Below, piece after piece: positions 51,532 to 60,050 of a DNA stretch of 64,000 nt. Source of the stretch: Bordetella parapertussis. GTDB taxonomy: Bacteria > Pseudomonadota > Gammaproteobacteria > Burkholderiales > SG8-41. The notes beneath the pieces are model-generated. The model was not told the origin of the DNA and did no database searches. It worked only from the letters and a program-made list of their open reading frames with translations. Position 1 is the stretch's first letter. Every line of letters begins with the position of its first letter. Location of the stretch: contig CAMATZ010000013.1 of assembly GCA_945861275.1 (NCBI GenBank), positions 50,746-114,745 on the forward strand, read 5' to 3'. The position numbers and the translations under genes are program-made.

Positions 51532-52896
51532 ATGAAACCAGATAATCCAACACTGGCCATCGCCGAGCGCGTGTGTCCGATCACCTATGCGGATCTGAAT
51601 GCTGAAACCGTGTCGGTGGTGAAGCGCCTGATCGCCGACGGCGTGGCGGTGGCGATTGCCGGCAGTGTGGAGGAGCCGCCGCGCATACTCGCCGACTTTG
51701 CCGCCAATCAGGGCCGTGCGCAGCGTGCGACGGTATGGGGGTTCGGCTTCAAGACCACACCGGTGGAAGCCGCATACGTAAACGCCGCATCGATGCACGT
51801 GCTCGATTTTGAACCCATGTCCAATCCGCCGACGCACGCGGTGTCGCCGACGGTGCCGGTGGCGTTCGCACTGGCGGAATCACGCCATGTCGACGGCCGG
51901 GAAATTATCGCCGCGTGCGCAAAGGGTTTTGAGATGCAGGGCAGAGTGCTGCTGGCGGCGGACCCGCAACGCGGCGCGCTGCCGTTTCATACGCCGGGCG
52001 TGATCGGAGTCATGGGTTCCACCGTGGCGGCGGCGCATATGATGAAATTGACGCCGCAGCAGCTTAGCCATGCATTCGGTATTGCAGCCTCGCGTTGCGG
52101 CGGACTGTCGGCAAACACCGGTTCGATGGTGAAATGCACGCACTGCGCCAATGTGGCTGCCGCCGGAGTGGAGGCGGCCGCGCTGGCGGCGCGCGGTTTC
52201 ACCGCCAACCCGGATATTTTTGACGCAGCGCAGGGTTATGTGGATACGTTTTTCAAATCGCATTTCGACTACGACCTGTTGCTGCAGTACGGCAACCCGT
52301 ACCGTTGCGTTGATCCGGGTATGGCGATCAAATTTTATCCGTCGAAGTATCCGACCCACTTTGCGATTGCGGCGGCGCTGGATGCGCGCGCCGCGGTCGG
52401 TGCGGCGGCGAATATTCGCGCGGTGCGCTTGGTCACACCGGAGATCAGCGATGCCAACCGCCCCAGGCCGCGCGTCGGTCTCGAAGGCAAATTCAGTTTT
52501 CAGTATGTTGCTGCCGCGGCATTGCTGGATGGCGTGATCGGCAGCACGACGTTTACCGATGAACGGCGATTCAGTGCCGATATGGTTGCCCTGCTCGACA
52601 AAATCACGCTTGAGCAGGACGCGGGTATTTCCAGAGACACCCGCCGCATGCAGGTGCTGATCGAGGTGACCCTGAATGACGGCACGGTGGTGAGCCGCAC
52701 CTGCCGCAAGCCGCCGGGCGCCTGGGGCGAGCCGATACCCGCTGACCTGCACCGCGCGAAAATTCACGATTGTCTGAGTGTGAGGCTGGCTGAGCCGAAG
52801 CTGTCGCAGGTGATCGAGATGCTGGATCATCTCGAACGGCTGGCCACGCCCGATGTTGCGGACTTGTGCGCGTTGCTGGCGTGCAAAGCAGAGTAG
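51532..52896 (+). CDS. MmgE/PrpD family protein without the Asp-Asp motif
   Basis: This 454-residue MmgE/PrpD protein has the fold-defining PGVIGVMGSTVAAAHMM helix and lid strand VLIEVTLNDGTVVSRTCRKPPG, but where others have LDYDDxH it reads VLDFEPMS (Asp-92, Glu-94). Of the six intact members here it is the most different from the family core, so it may carry out another reaction or none. Its start at 51532 follows AAAGAATCGTC. An alpha/beta hydrolase gene lies downstream after a palindromic repeat. Confidence 0.85.
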   Translation: MKPDNPTLAIAERVCPITYADLNAETVSVVKRLIADGVAVAIAGSVEEPPRILADFAANQGRAQRATVWGFGFKTTPVEAAYVNAASMHVLDFEPMSNPPTHAVSPTVPVAFALAESRHVDGREIIAACAKGFEMQGRVLLAADPQRGALPFHTPGVIGVMGSTVAAAHMMKLTPQQLSHAFGIAASRCGGLSANTGSMVKCTHCANVAAAGVEAAALAARGFTANPDIFDAAQGYVDTFFKSHFDYDLLLQYGNPYRCVDPGMAIKFYPSKYPTHFAIAAALDARAAVGAAANIRAVRLVTPEISDANRPRPRVGLEGKFSFQYVAAAALLDGVIGSTTFTDERRFSADMVALLDKITLEQDAGISRDTRRMQVLIEVTLNDGTVVSRTCRKPPGAWGEPIPADLHRAKIHDCLSVRLAEPKLSQVIEMLDHLERLATPDVADLCALLACKAE

Positions 52897-52898
52897 CC

Positions 52899-53010
52899 GT
52901 GGTAGGTTGGCGCTGAGCTTGCGAAGCCCAACATCGCGGTTCGATGGATTGCCACGGTAAATAGCGACGTGTGTTTGTGTTGGGCTTCGCAAGCTCAGCA
53001 CCAACCTACA
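52899..53010. repeat. GTAGGTTGGCGCTGAGC palindromic repeat
   Basis: The left arm GTAGGTTGGCGCTGAGCTTG and right arm AAGCTCAGCACCAACCTAC are near-complements, with inner GCGAAGCCCAAC and GTTGGGCTTCGC arms. It lies just upstream of the hydrolase start at 53040. Confidence 0.8.
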
Positions 53011-53039
53011 AGTTCTGGTATTTGGAAAAGGGCGGCGCA

Positions 53040-53831
53040 ATGCCTACGGCAGCAGTAGCAGGCGGTGAGATTCAATATGAAGATACAGGGCAGGGCGAAG
53101 CGCTCATCTTCGTCAGCGGACTAAACGGCGTCGGGCGGTATTGGACGCCGCAGGTGCCGCTGTTCTCCCAACACTTTCGCGTAATCACCTACGATCAGCG
53201 CGGCACCGGCGGCAGTGATCGCATTCAGCGCGAGTTCTCCGTCGATCAAATGGCGGCAGAACTTATCGGGCTGATGGATGTGCTGAAAATCGAACGCGCA
53301 CATATTGTGGGCATGTCCACCGGCGGCGCGATAGGGCAGACCATTGCGATTGAATATCCGCAGCGCGTGATGAAACTCGCGCTGTGCAGCACCTGGACGC
53401 ATTGCGATCCGTGGTTCCGGCGCTTGTTTCATGCGCGCCGTGATATGTATTTGCAGGCGGGCCCGGAGCTGCACGCACAGTTTCATCCGCTGTTTTTGTA
53501 TTCTCCGGATTACGTCAACGCGCACGATGCCGAAATCGAAGAAGAGCGTAAACGCGCGCCGACAAAATCTTCACCCGTGGAAGTTTCGGTTGGGCGTATC
53601 AACGCGCTGCTCCAATTTGACCGCCGCGCGGGCCTGCCCAACATCAAAGCCGAGACGCTGGTGATGGGCAGCGACAGCGACTTCATCACGCCGCCTTATT
53701 TTTCCGAGGCGCTGGCGCAGGCGATTCCCGGCGCGAAACTCATCATGAGCAAAGGCGGCGGGCATTCATTCACCACCACGCGCGCCGAGCAGTTCAACCG
53801 GGATTTGCTGGAATTTCTTTTAAGTAAGTAA
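53040..53831 (+). CDS. Alpha/beta hydrolase
   Basis: This 263-residue alpha/beta hydrolase has GMSTGG (Ser-93) in the nucleophile elbow, an Asp in MGSDSDFITPP and His in KGGGHSFTT. The N-terminus IQYEDTGQGEALIFVSGLNGVGRYW is close to the 3-oxoadipate enol-lactonase/RutD-like group. GGAAAAGGGCGGCGCA before the ATG contains a fair ribosome-binding site. Its stop overlaps the next gene start by one base (TAATG), so it is coupled with the cytochrome c-BON protein. Confidence 0.88.
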   Translation: MPTAAVAGGEIQYEDTGQGEALIFVSGLNGVGRYWTPQVPLFSQHFRVITYDQRGTGGSDRIQREFSVDQMAAELIGLMDVLKIERAHIVGMSTGGAIGQTIAIEYPQRVMKLALCSTWTHCDPWFRRLFHARRDMYLQAGPELHAQFHPLFLYSPDYVNAHDAEIEEERKRAPTKSSPVEVSVGRINALLQFDRRAGLPNIKAETLVMGSDSDFITPPYFSEALAQAIPGAKLIMSKGGGHSFTTTRAEQFNRDLLEFLLSK

Positions 53832-54496
53832 TGAAAATATCAATAAAAACAAATAGTTACATTATTTTTGGCCTATTGCTTCTGCTGGGCGCGAATGTCC
53901 ATGCGGCTACCGGCGAGGCAGTCTACAAAGCCACTTGCAACATCTGCCATGACAGCGGCGCGGGCCTGGCGCCGCGCATTACGCATCGCGAAGACTGGGC
54001 GCCGCGCTGGCAACGCGGACGCGCCGCCATGCACGAAGGTGCGATCAGGGGCGTGCCCAACAGCGCGATGACGGCGAAGGGCGGCTTCACCCAGTTGACT
54101 GACGACGCGGTGAAAGCCGCCGTCGATTACATACTCACGCGCACCGGCTATCAGGAGTCGCTCGTGGTCAAATCGGTAGCGCCGGCCGCGAGCGCGGTTG
54201 CGCAGCCGCGAGCAGACGCCGCGCCTGTGGACGATAACACGCTGCTCAGGCAGATAGCGGAAGCGCTGCGCCAGGACCTTGCGCCCGCGGGTGCGCGAAT
54301 TGAAAGCGTAGAAGGAAAATTGCTGGTGCGCGGCGTGAATATCCGCGTCAGTGTGCGCGGCGGCGTGGTGATGCTGGAGGGTACACCGGAAAAGCCGGAG
54401 GTGATTGCCAGGGCCGGGCAGATCGCGACATCATTCAGCGGCGTGCGGCGCGTGGATAACCGCATGGTAGCGGCGGGTTTATTGGACTTTGATTGA
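53831..54496 (+). CDS. Periplasmic c-type cytochrome fused to a BON domain
   Basis: This 221-residue protein has a signal peptide (YIIFGLLLLLGANVHA), a class I cytochrome c domain with CNICH (Cys-36, Cys-39, His-40) and a likely Met-80 sixth ligand in VPNSAM, an Ala/Pro linker (about 118-138) and a C-terminal BON domain (LLVRGVNIRVSVRGGVVMLEGTPEKPEVI). BON domains usually bind membranes or phospholipids. The fusion would place a small electron carrier at a membrane surface. It is coupled to the upstream alpha/beta hydrolase gene, so it may take electrons from a linked oxidation step. Confidence 0.85.
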   Translation: MKISIKTNSYIIFGLLLLLGANVHAATGEAVYKATCNICHDSGAGLAPRITHREDWAPRWQRGRAAMHEGAIRGVPNSAMTAKGGFTQLTDDAVKAAVDYILTRTGYQESLVVKSVAPAASAVAQPRADAAPVDDNTLLRQIAEALRQDLAPAGARIESVEGKLLVRGVNIRVSVRGGVVMLEGTPEKPEVIARAGQIATSFSGVRRVDNRMVAAGLLDFD

Positions 54497-54761
54497 CAGC
54501 CCCGGGACAGGAATTGCATTGGCCGGATTATTTGCCACAACGCGCCGCTAAGCTTACGATAGCTGCTGCGACGCCCGGCTCAGGGTGTTCGATACGCCGC
54601 GTGCAGTTGCGGCAATCTGTGTCCTGTGCCGGGGCATGGCGCCCGTCAATGCGTAAGTGCATAAGTGTAATGGCTGAAACAAGACGGTTTTCTGCCGAGG
54701 GAGGGTTTATGCGCATTAAAGCGCTGTCGCTGTTGCTTGTGGGTATCGGCTTTGGTCGCTG

Positions 54762-55436
54762 GTGGTGGCGCAATTGAAGGAGATCCGGCTGGTGGTGTCC
54801 GATATGGCGGGCACCACCGTCAAGGATAGCGGCGAAGTCGCGCGCGCGTTTGCAGCGGCGCTGGCGGATCACGGTGTTGAAGCATCGGCAGCGCAAATCA
54901 ACGCCGTGCGCGGGGCATCCAAGCGCGAAGCGATCGCGACTTTGGTTTTCCCGAAATACGGCGCTGATGCCGGGCGCGTGGAAGCAGTGTACGCCTCGTT
55001 TAAACTTCATCTGCAGCGCGTGTTCACGCGCGAGGCCGAGCCGGTCGCCGGCGCTGTTGAAACCTTTGCGTGGCTGCGCAGCCGCGGCATCAAACTCGCG
55101 CTCAACACCGGTTTTGACCGCGACATCACCGGCATGCTGATCAATGCATTGGGTTGGCAAAACAATGCCGACGCCGTGATCTGTGGCGACGATGTGCCGC
55201 AGGGGCGGCCCGCGCCGTACATGATTTTTCGCGCGATGGAAGCCACCGGCACCATGGATGTGCGCCACCTGCTCAACGTGGGCGATACGATTTCGGATTT
55301 GCAGGCTGCGCGTAATGCAGGGGTGGCGGTGAGTGTGGGCGTGCTGTCGGGGGCGCATGGGCGCGAACAACTGGCGCGCGAGTCGCCTACCTGTCTGCTC
55401 GGCAGCATTGCGGAGTTGCCGGGGTTGTGGGGATGA
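54762..55436 (+). CDS. Phosphonatase-like HAD-superfamily hydrolase
   Basis: This 224-residue HAD protein has motif I VSDMAGTTVKD with the nucleophile Asp and general acid pattern DxAGT typical of phosphonoacetaldehyde hydrolase relatives, a Lys in RGASKREAI at the place of the Schiff-base Lys, and motif IV GDTISDLQAARNAG. TIGR-type phosphonatase-like hydrolases act on phosphonates or phosphate esters. The GTG at 54762 is one choice; a TTG at 54774 is another. Its stop overlaps the next gene by ATGA. Confidence 0.85.
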   Translation: MVAQLKEIRLVVSDMAGTTVKDSGEVARAFAAALADHGVEASAAQINAVRGASKREAIATLVFPKYGADAGRVEAVYASFKLHLQRVFTREAEPVAGAVETFAWLRSRGIKLALNTGFDRDITGMLINALGWQNNADAVICGDDVPQGRPAPYMIFRAMEATGTMDVRHLLNVGDTISDLQAARNAGVAVSVGVLSGAHGREQLARESPTCLLGSIAELPGLWG

Positions 55437-56152
55437 AGTTGCTATACGCACTTTCTCTGACCCTGCTTTTGAGCGGCATTGCAGCAGCGCAAGCGCAGCA
55501 GCTGTGTTTCATGAACAGCGGCCTGAAAGATGAAGAGCGCGTTTACATGACCATCAATGGCACGCAGGTTTTCGGTGAGTTCATCATCGAGCGTGAATAT
55601 GATGCGCAAAAAACAGAAACCTACGCTTTCACCGGTGCGAAAGCCGGTAATACAGTGCGTGTGAAATTTGGCGCCGGAAAAACGCCGGACAGCCTGGCGC
55701 GCGATATCGGGAATTTTGTGTGGACGCTGCTCACCACACCCGGCAGAGATGCGTTGCGAATACAGCGTTACGGCAGGGATTACAACACCAGCCAGTACTC
55801 GAATTACAACGCCGATTACGAATCCTGCGAACCGGGCTACGCAGCACTGGCGAAATCGGCACGTCGCGTTTCATTTGCCAGAGGCGCTGCGTCCGCCGGC
55901 GCAGCGGTTGCGCTGCGCGGCAGGAATGAGCGCAAATCATTCCTGCTCAATCTGCGTAAAGGGCAGGGCGCGGCAGTCAGCGCCGCGGGTTGCGGTATTT
56001 CTTTCTTTTATCCCGATAAATCGCGCTATGAAGAAGGCATCGCCATCGATGCCTGGAGCAGCAATGCATTGCCGCAAAGCGGCGATTACCTTTTTGTGAT
56101 CTCGCCTGCCGGGTTGCCGGGAAACTGCAATGTGACGTTTAGCGCAAAGTGA
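55433..56152 (+). CDS. Unknown exported protein
   Basis: This 239-residue protein has a signal peptide (MKLLYALSLTLLLSGIAAAQAQ) and a mature part rich in Tyr, Asn and Cys (LCFMNSGLKDEERVYMTINGTQVFGEF; later YGRDYNTSQYSNYNADYESCEPGY). The four Cys may form two disulfides in the periplasm. The ATG at 55433 overlaps the HAD gene stop. I do not recognise a family. Start and stop spacing suggest co-transcription with the HAD gene upstream and the small protein downstream. Confidence 0.78.
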   Translation: MKLLYALSLTLLLSGIAAAQAQQLCFMNSGLKDEERVYMTINGTQVFGEFIIEREYDAQKTETYAFTGAKAGNTVRVKFGAGKTPDSLARDIGNFVWTLLTTPGRDALRIQRYGRDYNTSQYSNYNADYESCEPGYAALAKSARRVSFARGAASAGAAVALRGRNERKSFLLNLRKGQGAAVSAAGCGISFFYPDKSRYEEGIAIDAWSSNALPQSGDYLFVISPAGLPGNCNVTFSAK

Positions 56153-56159
56153 ATATCCG

Positions 56160-56609
56160 ATGATGCTCATTTTTGCATCAAAACACTACCACGTCATTAC
56201 GCCCGAACAGCCGCATGTGTCACGCAGCGATGGCGGACATGTGATCATCAATCCGAAGGTCGCGGTTGAAGATCGAACGCAACTTGACCGTGAACGCGCC
56301 GTGGAGTTGATGAAGCTGACGATGGTTGCGGGCGCAGCGATGAAGACCGTGCTGACGCAACGCGGTATTGAAATCGGCCGCATCAACTATCAGGACAACG
56401 GCAACTGGCGGCATGAACTGCACGTGCATCTGTACGGGCGCGCGCGCGGCGCCACGATACAAACCTACGGCCATTACCTGGCGCTGCCGCCAACCGCGCA
56501 GGCGTTTAAAGCGCAGAGCGCCTTGCAGCCGCTGTCGGCTGACGATGTGGCTGCGCTGAAGGCGGAGATGACGCGATTGCTGGCGACGGAAAAATATCGC
56601 GCGTTCTGA
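56160..56609 (+). CDS. HIT-like small protein (tentative)
   Basis: This 149-residue protein ends its core with INYQDNGNWRHELHVHLYGRARG. The HxxHVHLYGR stretch resembles the histidine-triad (HxHxHxx) signature of the HIT superfamily, and the preceding VELMKLTMVAGAAMKTVLTQRGIE helix fits the fold. HIT enzymes hydrolyse nucleotide phosphates or Ap4A. The triad is not perfectly spaced, so I give the family as tentative. It begins a few bases after the previous gene ends. The ATG at 56163 is an equally good start. Confidence 0.65.
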   Translation: MMLIFASKHYHVITPEQPHVSRSDGGHVIINPKVAVEDRTQLDRERAVELMKLTMVAGAAMKTVLTQRGIEIGRINYQDNGNWRHELHVHLYGRARGATIQTYGHYLALPPTAQAFKAQSALQPLSADDVAALKAEMTRLLATEKYRAF

Positions 56610-56666
56610 GCGTCACCAATGCAGTTTGCACTCGATCGGGTGCCAAAATCCGCACACTTTCCAACC

Positions 56667-56778
56667 CGTCATTCCAGCGAAGGCTGGAATCTAGTACGTA
56701 TGCCCGATCCGAAGGATCAAGATTCACGATGCTTCGCATAGTGACACACACTGGATTCCGGCTTTCGCCGGAATGACG
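56667..56778. repeat. CGTCATTCCAGCG palindromic repeat
   Basis: CCCGTCATTCCAGCGAAGGC and TTCGCCGGAATGACGGGG form imperfect outer arms; TGGAATCTAG and CTGGATTCCGG form inner arms. It fills the gap before the beta-propeller gene. Confidence 0.8.
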
Positions 56779-56858
56779 GGGTAGCGAAGTAATCGGGCTG
56801 CTGCCGCGCTCGTTTGTTCGCTACAATCAAGGTGTATCTCAACAACAGGGAGCGCGCA

Positions 56859-57821
56859 ATGTCAGTCATTCTGGGCAGTGGAGAGCATCGTTACGAGGTC
56901 ATCGAGAACTGGGCGAAACTACCCGACGGCTGGGAATTCAAGGACGTAGGCGCGGTCGCGACCGACAGCAAAGATCAGGTCTACGTGTTCAACCGCGGCG
57001 AGCACCCGATGATGGTGTTTGACCGCGACGGCAATTTTCTGCGCTCATGGGGCGAGGGCCAGTATCCGCGCGCGCACGGCCTGCACATCGACGCGGACGA
57101 CACCTTGTACCTCACCGACGACGGCGGCCACGTGGTGCGCAAGTGCACCACCATGGGCAAAATACTGATGGAGATCGGCACCCCCGGAAAACCTACGCCC
57201 TACATGAGTGGTCTGCCGTTTCACCGCTGTACGCATACGGCTTTGTCGCCCAAGGGCGAGATCTATGTGTCCGATGGTTACGGCAACGCCAGGGTGCACA
57301 AGTATTCGCCGGACGGCAAACTGCTGATGTCGTGGGGCGAACCGGGCACCGATCCCGGCCAGTTCAACATCGTGCACAACATCGTCACCGACGCCGAGGG
57401 CTGGGTCTATGTCGCCGACCGTGAAAATCACCGCGTGCAGGTCTTCAATGGCAACGGCAAATACGAAGCGCAGTGGAACAATATGCACCGGCCGTGCGGC
57501 TTGTTCTGCAATCGCGGACCAAAACTCGAATTCATCATTGGCGAACTCGGTTCCGGCGCCAGAGTCAATCGCCTGCATCCCAACATCGGCCCGCGCATCA
57601 GCATCGTCGATAAAAAAGGTACGCTGATCGCGCGGCTGGGTGGCGAAAATGGCCCCGGCACCGAGACCGGAAAATTCATCGCACCGCATGGCGTGGCGCT
57701 GGATGCGCACGGCGACATCTACGTGGGCGAAGTGAGCTACACCGACTGGCCCACGACGCACCCGGATCAGCCGATACCGAAAAATCTGCGGTCGTTGCAG
57801 AAATTGCGGAAGGTGAAGTAG
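56859..57821 (+). CDS. NHL-type beta-propeller protein (peptidylamidoglycolate lyase-like)
   Basis: This 320-residue protein has repeated propeller blades with the pattern xxVYVFNRGEHPMMVFDRDGNFL, LYLTDDGGHVVRKCTTMGKIL, IYVSDGYGNARVHKYSPDGKLL and VYVADRENHRVQVFNGNGKY. It resembles the lyase domain of peptidylglycine alpha-amidating enzyme and other six-bladed NHL propellers. GGGAGCGCGCA before the ATG at 56859 fixes the start. No signal peptide is seen. It lies upstream of an enolase-superfamily gene on the same strand. Function not proven. Confidence 0.85.
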   Translation: MSVILGSGEHRYEVIENWAKLPDGWEFKDVGAVATDSKDQVYVFNRGEHPMMVFDRDGNFLRSWGEGQYPRAHGLHIDADDTLYLTDDGGHVVRKCTTMGKILMEIGTPGKPTPYMSGLPFHRCTHTALSPKGEIYVSDGYGNARVHKYSPDGKLLMSWGEPGTDPGQFNIVHNIVTDAEGWVYVADRENHRVQVFNGNGKYEAQWNNMHRPCGLFCNRGPKLEFIIGELGSGARVNRLHPNIGPRISIVDKKGTLIARLGGENGPGTETGKFIAPHGVALDAHGDIYVGEVSYTDWPTTHPDQPIPKNLRSLQKLRKVK

Positions 57822-57885
57822 GTTCGCGCGTGTTGGTTTTCCTGTCGTATCTGTAACCAACCGCGTCAAATAAACGGGAACCCCG

Positions 57886-58992
57886 ATGAAGATCGCTGAC
57901 GTCAGCCTGACCTTGTTCGCCTGGGACGATATACCGTTCACCAACTACGGGGCGCACAAAACATTCGGTGGCACGAGCAATCTCGGCTTGCTGTCTGTCG
58001 TCACCGATGAAGGCATTACCGGCCATGCATTCCTGGGCAGTTCGCGGCAGGCGGCGGACATAGACGCACCCGGGCTGATCCGCTACCTCAAGCCCGTGCT
58101 GATGGGACAAGACCCGCTCGAGCGCGAGCGTCTTTACCAGGCGCTGTGGAAGCGCGCGCGGACTACGACGGTGCGCGCGGTGGGCGCCATCGACGTGGCG
58201 TTGTGGGATATCGCCGGCAAGGCCGCCGGCATGCCGATCCACAAGCTGCTCGGCTCTTATCGCGATCGTGCGCCGGCCTATGCGAGCTCGCAGATTCTTC
58301 CCGGTGCTGCGGCGTACGTCGAGCAAGCCCTGTACTACAAAACGAACAACTGGCCCGCGTACAAAATTCATCCGCCGCAAGCCTGGCGCGAGGACATCAC
58401 CGTGTGCGAGGCGGTACGCAAGGCGGTGGGCGACGACTACACCCTGATGCTGGACCCGGGGTGGTGCTACAACTACGCGGAGGCATTGCGGGTCGGTTTC
58501 GCGATCGATGATCTCAATTACCATTGGTATGAAGACCCGCTGCCCGATCAGGATATCTATAACTACGTCAAACTGAAGCAAAAGCTCAAAACGCCGATCA
58601 TGGCGACGGAGTATCCGCAGGCGGGCTTTGATGCCTACGCGCAATGGATCACGGAACGCGCAACCGATTTTTTGCGCGGCGACGTTGCCACCAAAGGCGG
58701 CATCACCACCATGATCAAGACCGCCCACCTGGCCGAAGCGTTTCACCTCAATTACGAAATTCATCATGGCGGCAACTCGCTCAACAATGTCGCCAATCTG
58801 CACGTGATAATGGCCATCCAGAATTCGCAGTTCTTCGAAGTGTTCCTGCCGGACGCTGCCCATAAATACGGTCTGGTGCAGGACATTGAAGTCGATAAGG
58901 ACAGTTATGTACACGCCCCGACCGGGCCCGGTCTGGGGGCGGCGATAGATTTCGAGTTGATCAAGCGCAAGACGGTTGCAGTGCTGAGCTAG
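57886..58992 (+). CDS. Mandelate racemase/muconate lactonizing enzyme-family protein
   Basis: This 368-residue enolase-superfamily protein has the Mg ligands Asp-190 (LMLDPGW), Glu-216 (WYEDPL) and Glu-242 (ATEY), a Lys-160 in AYKIHPP (where many members have KxK; here the second position is His-162) and His-293/294 in YEIHHGG. This fits the sugar-acid dehydratase or racemase side of the family. GGGAACCCC precedes the ATG. It follows a beta-propeller gene by 64 bp. It would act on a carboxylate by removing its alpha proton in the cytoplasm. Confidence 0.88.
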   Translation: MKIADVSLTLFAWDDIPFTNYGAHKTFGGTSNLGLLSVVTDEGITGHAFLGSSRQAADIDAPGLIRYLKPVLMGQDPLERERLYQALWKRARTTTVRAVGAIDVALWDIAGKAAGMPIHKLLGSYRDRAPAYASSQILPGAAAYVEQALYYKTNNWPAYKIHPPQAWREDITVCEAVRKAVGDDYTLMLDPGWCYNYAEALRVGFAIDDLNYHWYEDPLPDQDIYNYVKLKQKLKTPIMATEYPQAGFDAYAQWITERATDFLRGDVATKGGITTMIKTAHLAEAFHLNYEIHHGGNSLNNVANLHVIMAIQNSQFFEVFLPDAAHKYGLVQDIEVDKDSYVHAPTGPGLGAAIDFELIKRKTVAVLS

Positions 58993-58999
58993 CAACCTC

Positions 59000-59134
59000 G
59001 TCGTTCCAGCGAAAGCTGGAACCCAGGTTGTAACGTCGCCCGAAGGGCCTGAAATCAGATGCTTCGCATGGAATATACCGCCCCAACCTACCTTCCTCCA
59101 AGGGAAGGGGATACCAGCTTTCGCAGGAATGACG
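59000..59134. repeat. Degenerate CGTCATTCC-family repeat
   Basis: TCGTCGTTCCAGCGAAAGC and CAGCTTTCGCAGGAATGACGA are imperfect outer arms around a longer, diverged core. Confidence 0.6.
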
Positions 59135-59248
59135 AACGCTGAAGGCTGCCAAATTTGGCGCGTTCATTCCGGGCTGCGCAGGTCAGACCCACAGAAAATC
59201 CTTATGAACCAAATTACACATAGGGTGGAACGCGCAGTTGATGGCCAA

Positions 59249-59280
59249 TTGACATACGTTCGCTTATAAGCGAAAATATT
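59249..59280 (+). promoter_or_regulatory. Promoter and perfect palindromic operator of the relE/HTH pair
   Basis: TTGACA (59249-59254) is a good -35 box. TTCGCTTATAAGCGAA (59259-59274) is a perfect 16-bp palindrome lying within the spacer/-10 zone, followed by AAAATATT before the toxin ATG at 59285. The antitoxin could block RNA polymerase by binding here. Confidence 0.6.
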
Positions 59281-59284
59281 CAAC

Positions 59285-59605
59285 ATGGAAATCCGCCATT
59301 ACCTGACAGCAGCAGGTCGTGATTTATACCAGACGTGGTTCGATGATCTCAAGGATATGCGGGCGCGGATTGCCATTTTGCGCAGGATTGACCGGCTTGC
59401 CTCAGGCAACTTCGGCGATCACAAGTTTTGTCGTGACGGAATTTCCGAGCTGCGGATAGATGTCGGTGCAGGATACCGGGTCTATTACGCCAGGGCGGGA
59501 CGAGCCATTGTGCTGATCGTGTGCGGTGGCGACAAGCGAACGCAGACAGCCGATATCGAACGTGCAGCGAAGTGCTGGGATGATTACCAACGGAGATTGC
59601 CATGA
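59285..59605 (+). CDS. RelE/ParE-superfamily (addiction module killer) toxin
   Basis: This 106-residue protein has the HigB-like killer protein pattern: EIRHYLTAAGRDLYQTWFDDLKD, ARIAILRRIDRLASGNFGDHK, ISELRIDVGAGYRVYYAR and LIVCGGDKRTQTADIERAAKCW. Such proteins cleave mRNA on the ribosome. The next gene overlaps by ATGA, giving a toxin-first pair with its HTH antitoxin. No ribosome-binding site is obvious, and initiation may be close to the transcript start. A perfect palindrome lies just upstream. Confidence 0.9.
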   Translation: MEIRHYLTAAGRDLYQTWFDDLKDMRARIAILRRIDRLASGNFGDHKFCRDGISELRIDVGAGYRVYYARAGRAIVLIVCGGDKRTQTADIERAAKCWDDYQRRLP

Positions 59606-59949
59606 CTGCCAAAGTTAAAACAGTGCCCTACCGCAGCCACGACGAAGCGACGATTGCGAGTTTTCGCGATGATCCTGAATTCGCTGCGGAGTACCTTAAC
59701 GCGGTACTCGAAGACGGCGATCAGCAGGAGCTGCTGCTTGCACTGCGCCGCATGGCCGCAGCGTTTGGCGGCGTGCCGAAACTTGCGCAAACGACGAATC
59801 TCAACGCGACTTCGCTGTACCGGACACTTTCGCCTCGTGGCAATCCTGAACTCAAAAGCCTGAGAGCGCTGCTTAAAGCGATGGGAATGCGGCTCGCGGT
59901 CCAGCCGATGCGAGTGCGCGGAGCGCGGCGTTTGCGTGCTGCCGCGTAA
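59602..59949 (+). CDS. HTH antitoxin of the addiction module (HigA-like)
   Basis: This 115-residue protein matches the addiction-module antidote family: the DEATIASFRDDPEFAAEYLNAVLEDGD start and an HTH in ALRRMAAAFGGVPKLAQTTNLNATSLYRTLSPRGNPELKSL. It pairs with the toxin it overlaps by 4 bp. It probably binds the 16-bp palindrome at 59259-59274. The C-terminal Arg-rich tail (VRGARRLRAAA) is seen in relatives. Confidence 0.9.
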   Translation: MTAKVKTVPYRSHDEATIASFRDDPEFAAEYLNAVLEDGDQQELLLALRRMAAAFGGVPKLAQTTNLNATSLYRTLSPRGNPELKSLRALLKAMGMRLAVQPMRVRGARRLRAAA

Positions 59950-60009
59950 TTGTACTGTGTACATACTTATTCCCTCCTCTTCAAGGCATCCGTATCTACA
60001 CATCTCCAC

Positions 60010-60050
60010 TTCACGGTCCCCTCGCCCCGCTCGCGGGGAGAGGGTTAGGG
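60010..60050. repeat. CCCCTCGCCCCGCTCGCGGGGAGAGGG repeat, left half
   Basis: CCCCTCGCCCCG and CGGGGAGAGGG are hairpin arms. The sequence GGGTTAGGG follows and continues on the far side of the IS element as GGGTTAGGGTGAGGGG. Confidence 0.75.

Noticed and set aside
54497..54761. A 94-codon frame and a short leader ending RWWWRN before the HAD gene
   Set aside because: The longer frame has no family features; the 22-codon leader (from the ATG at 54709) overlaps the HAD start and could be regulatory, but nothing supports it.
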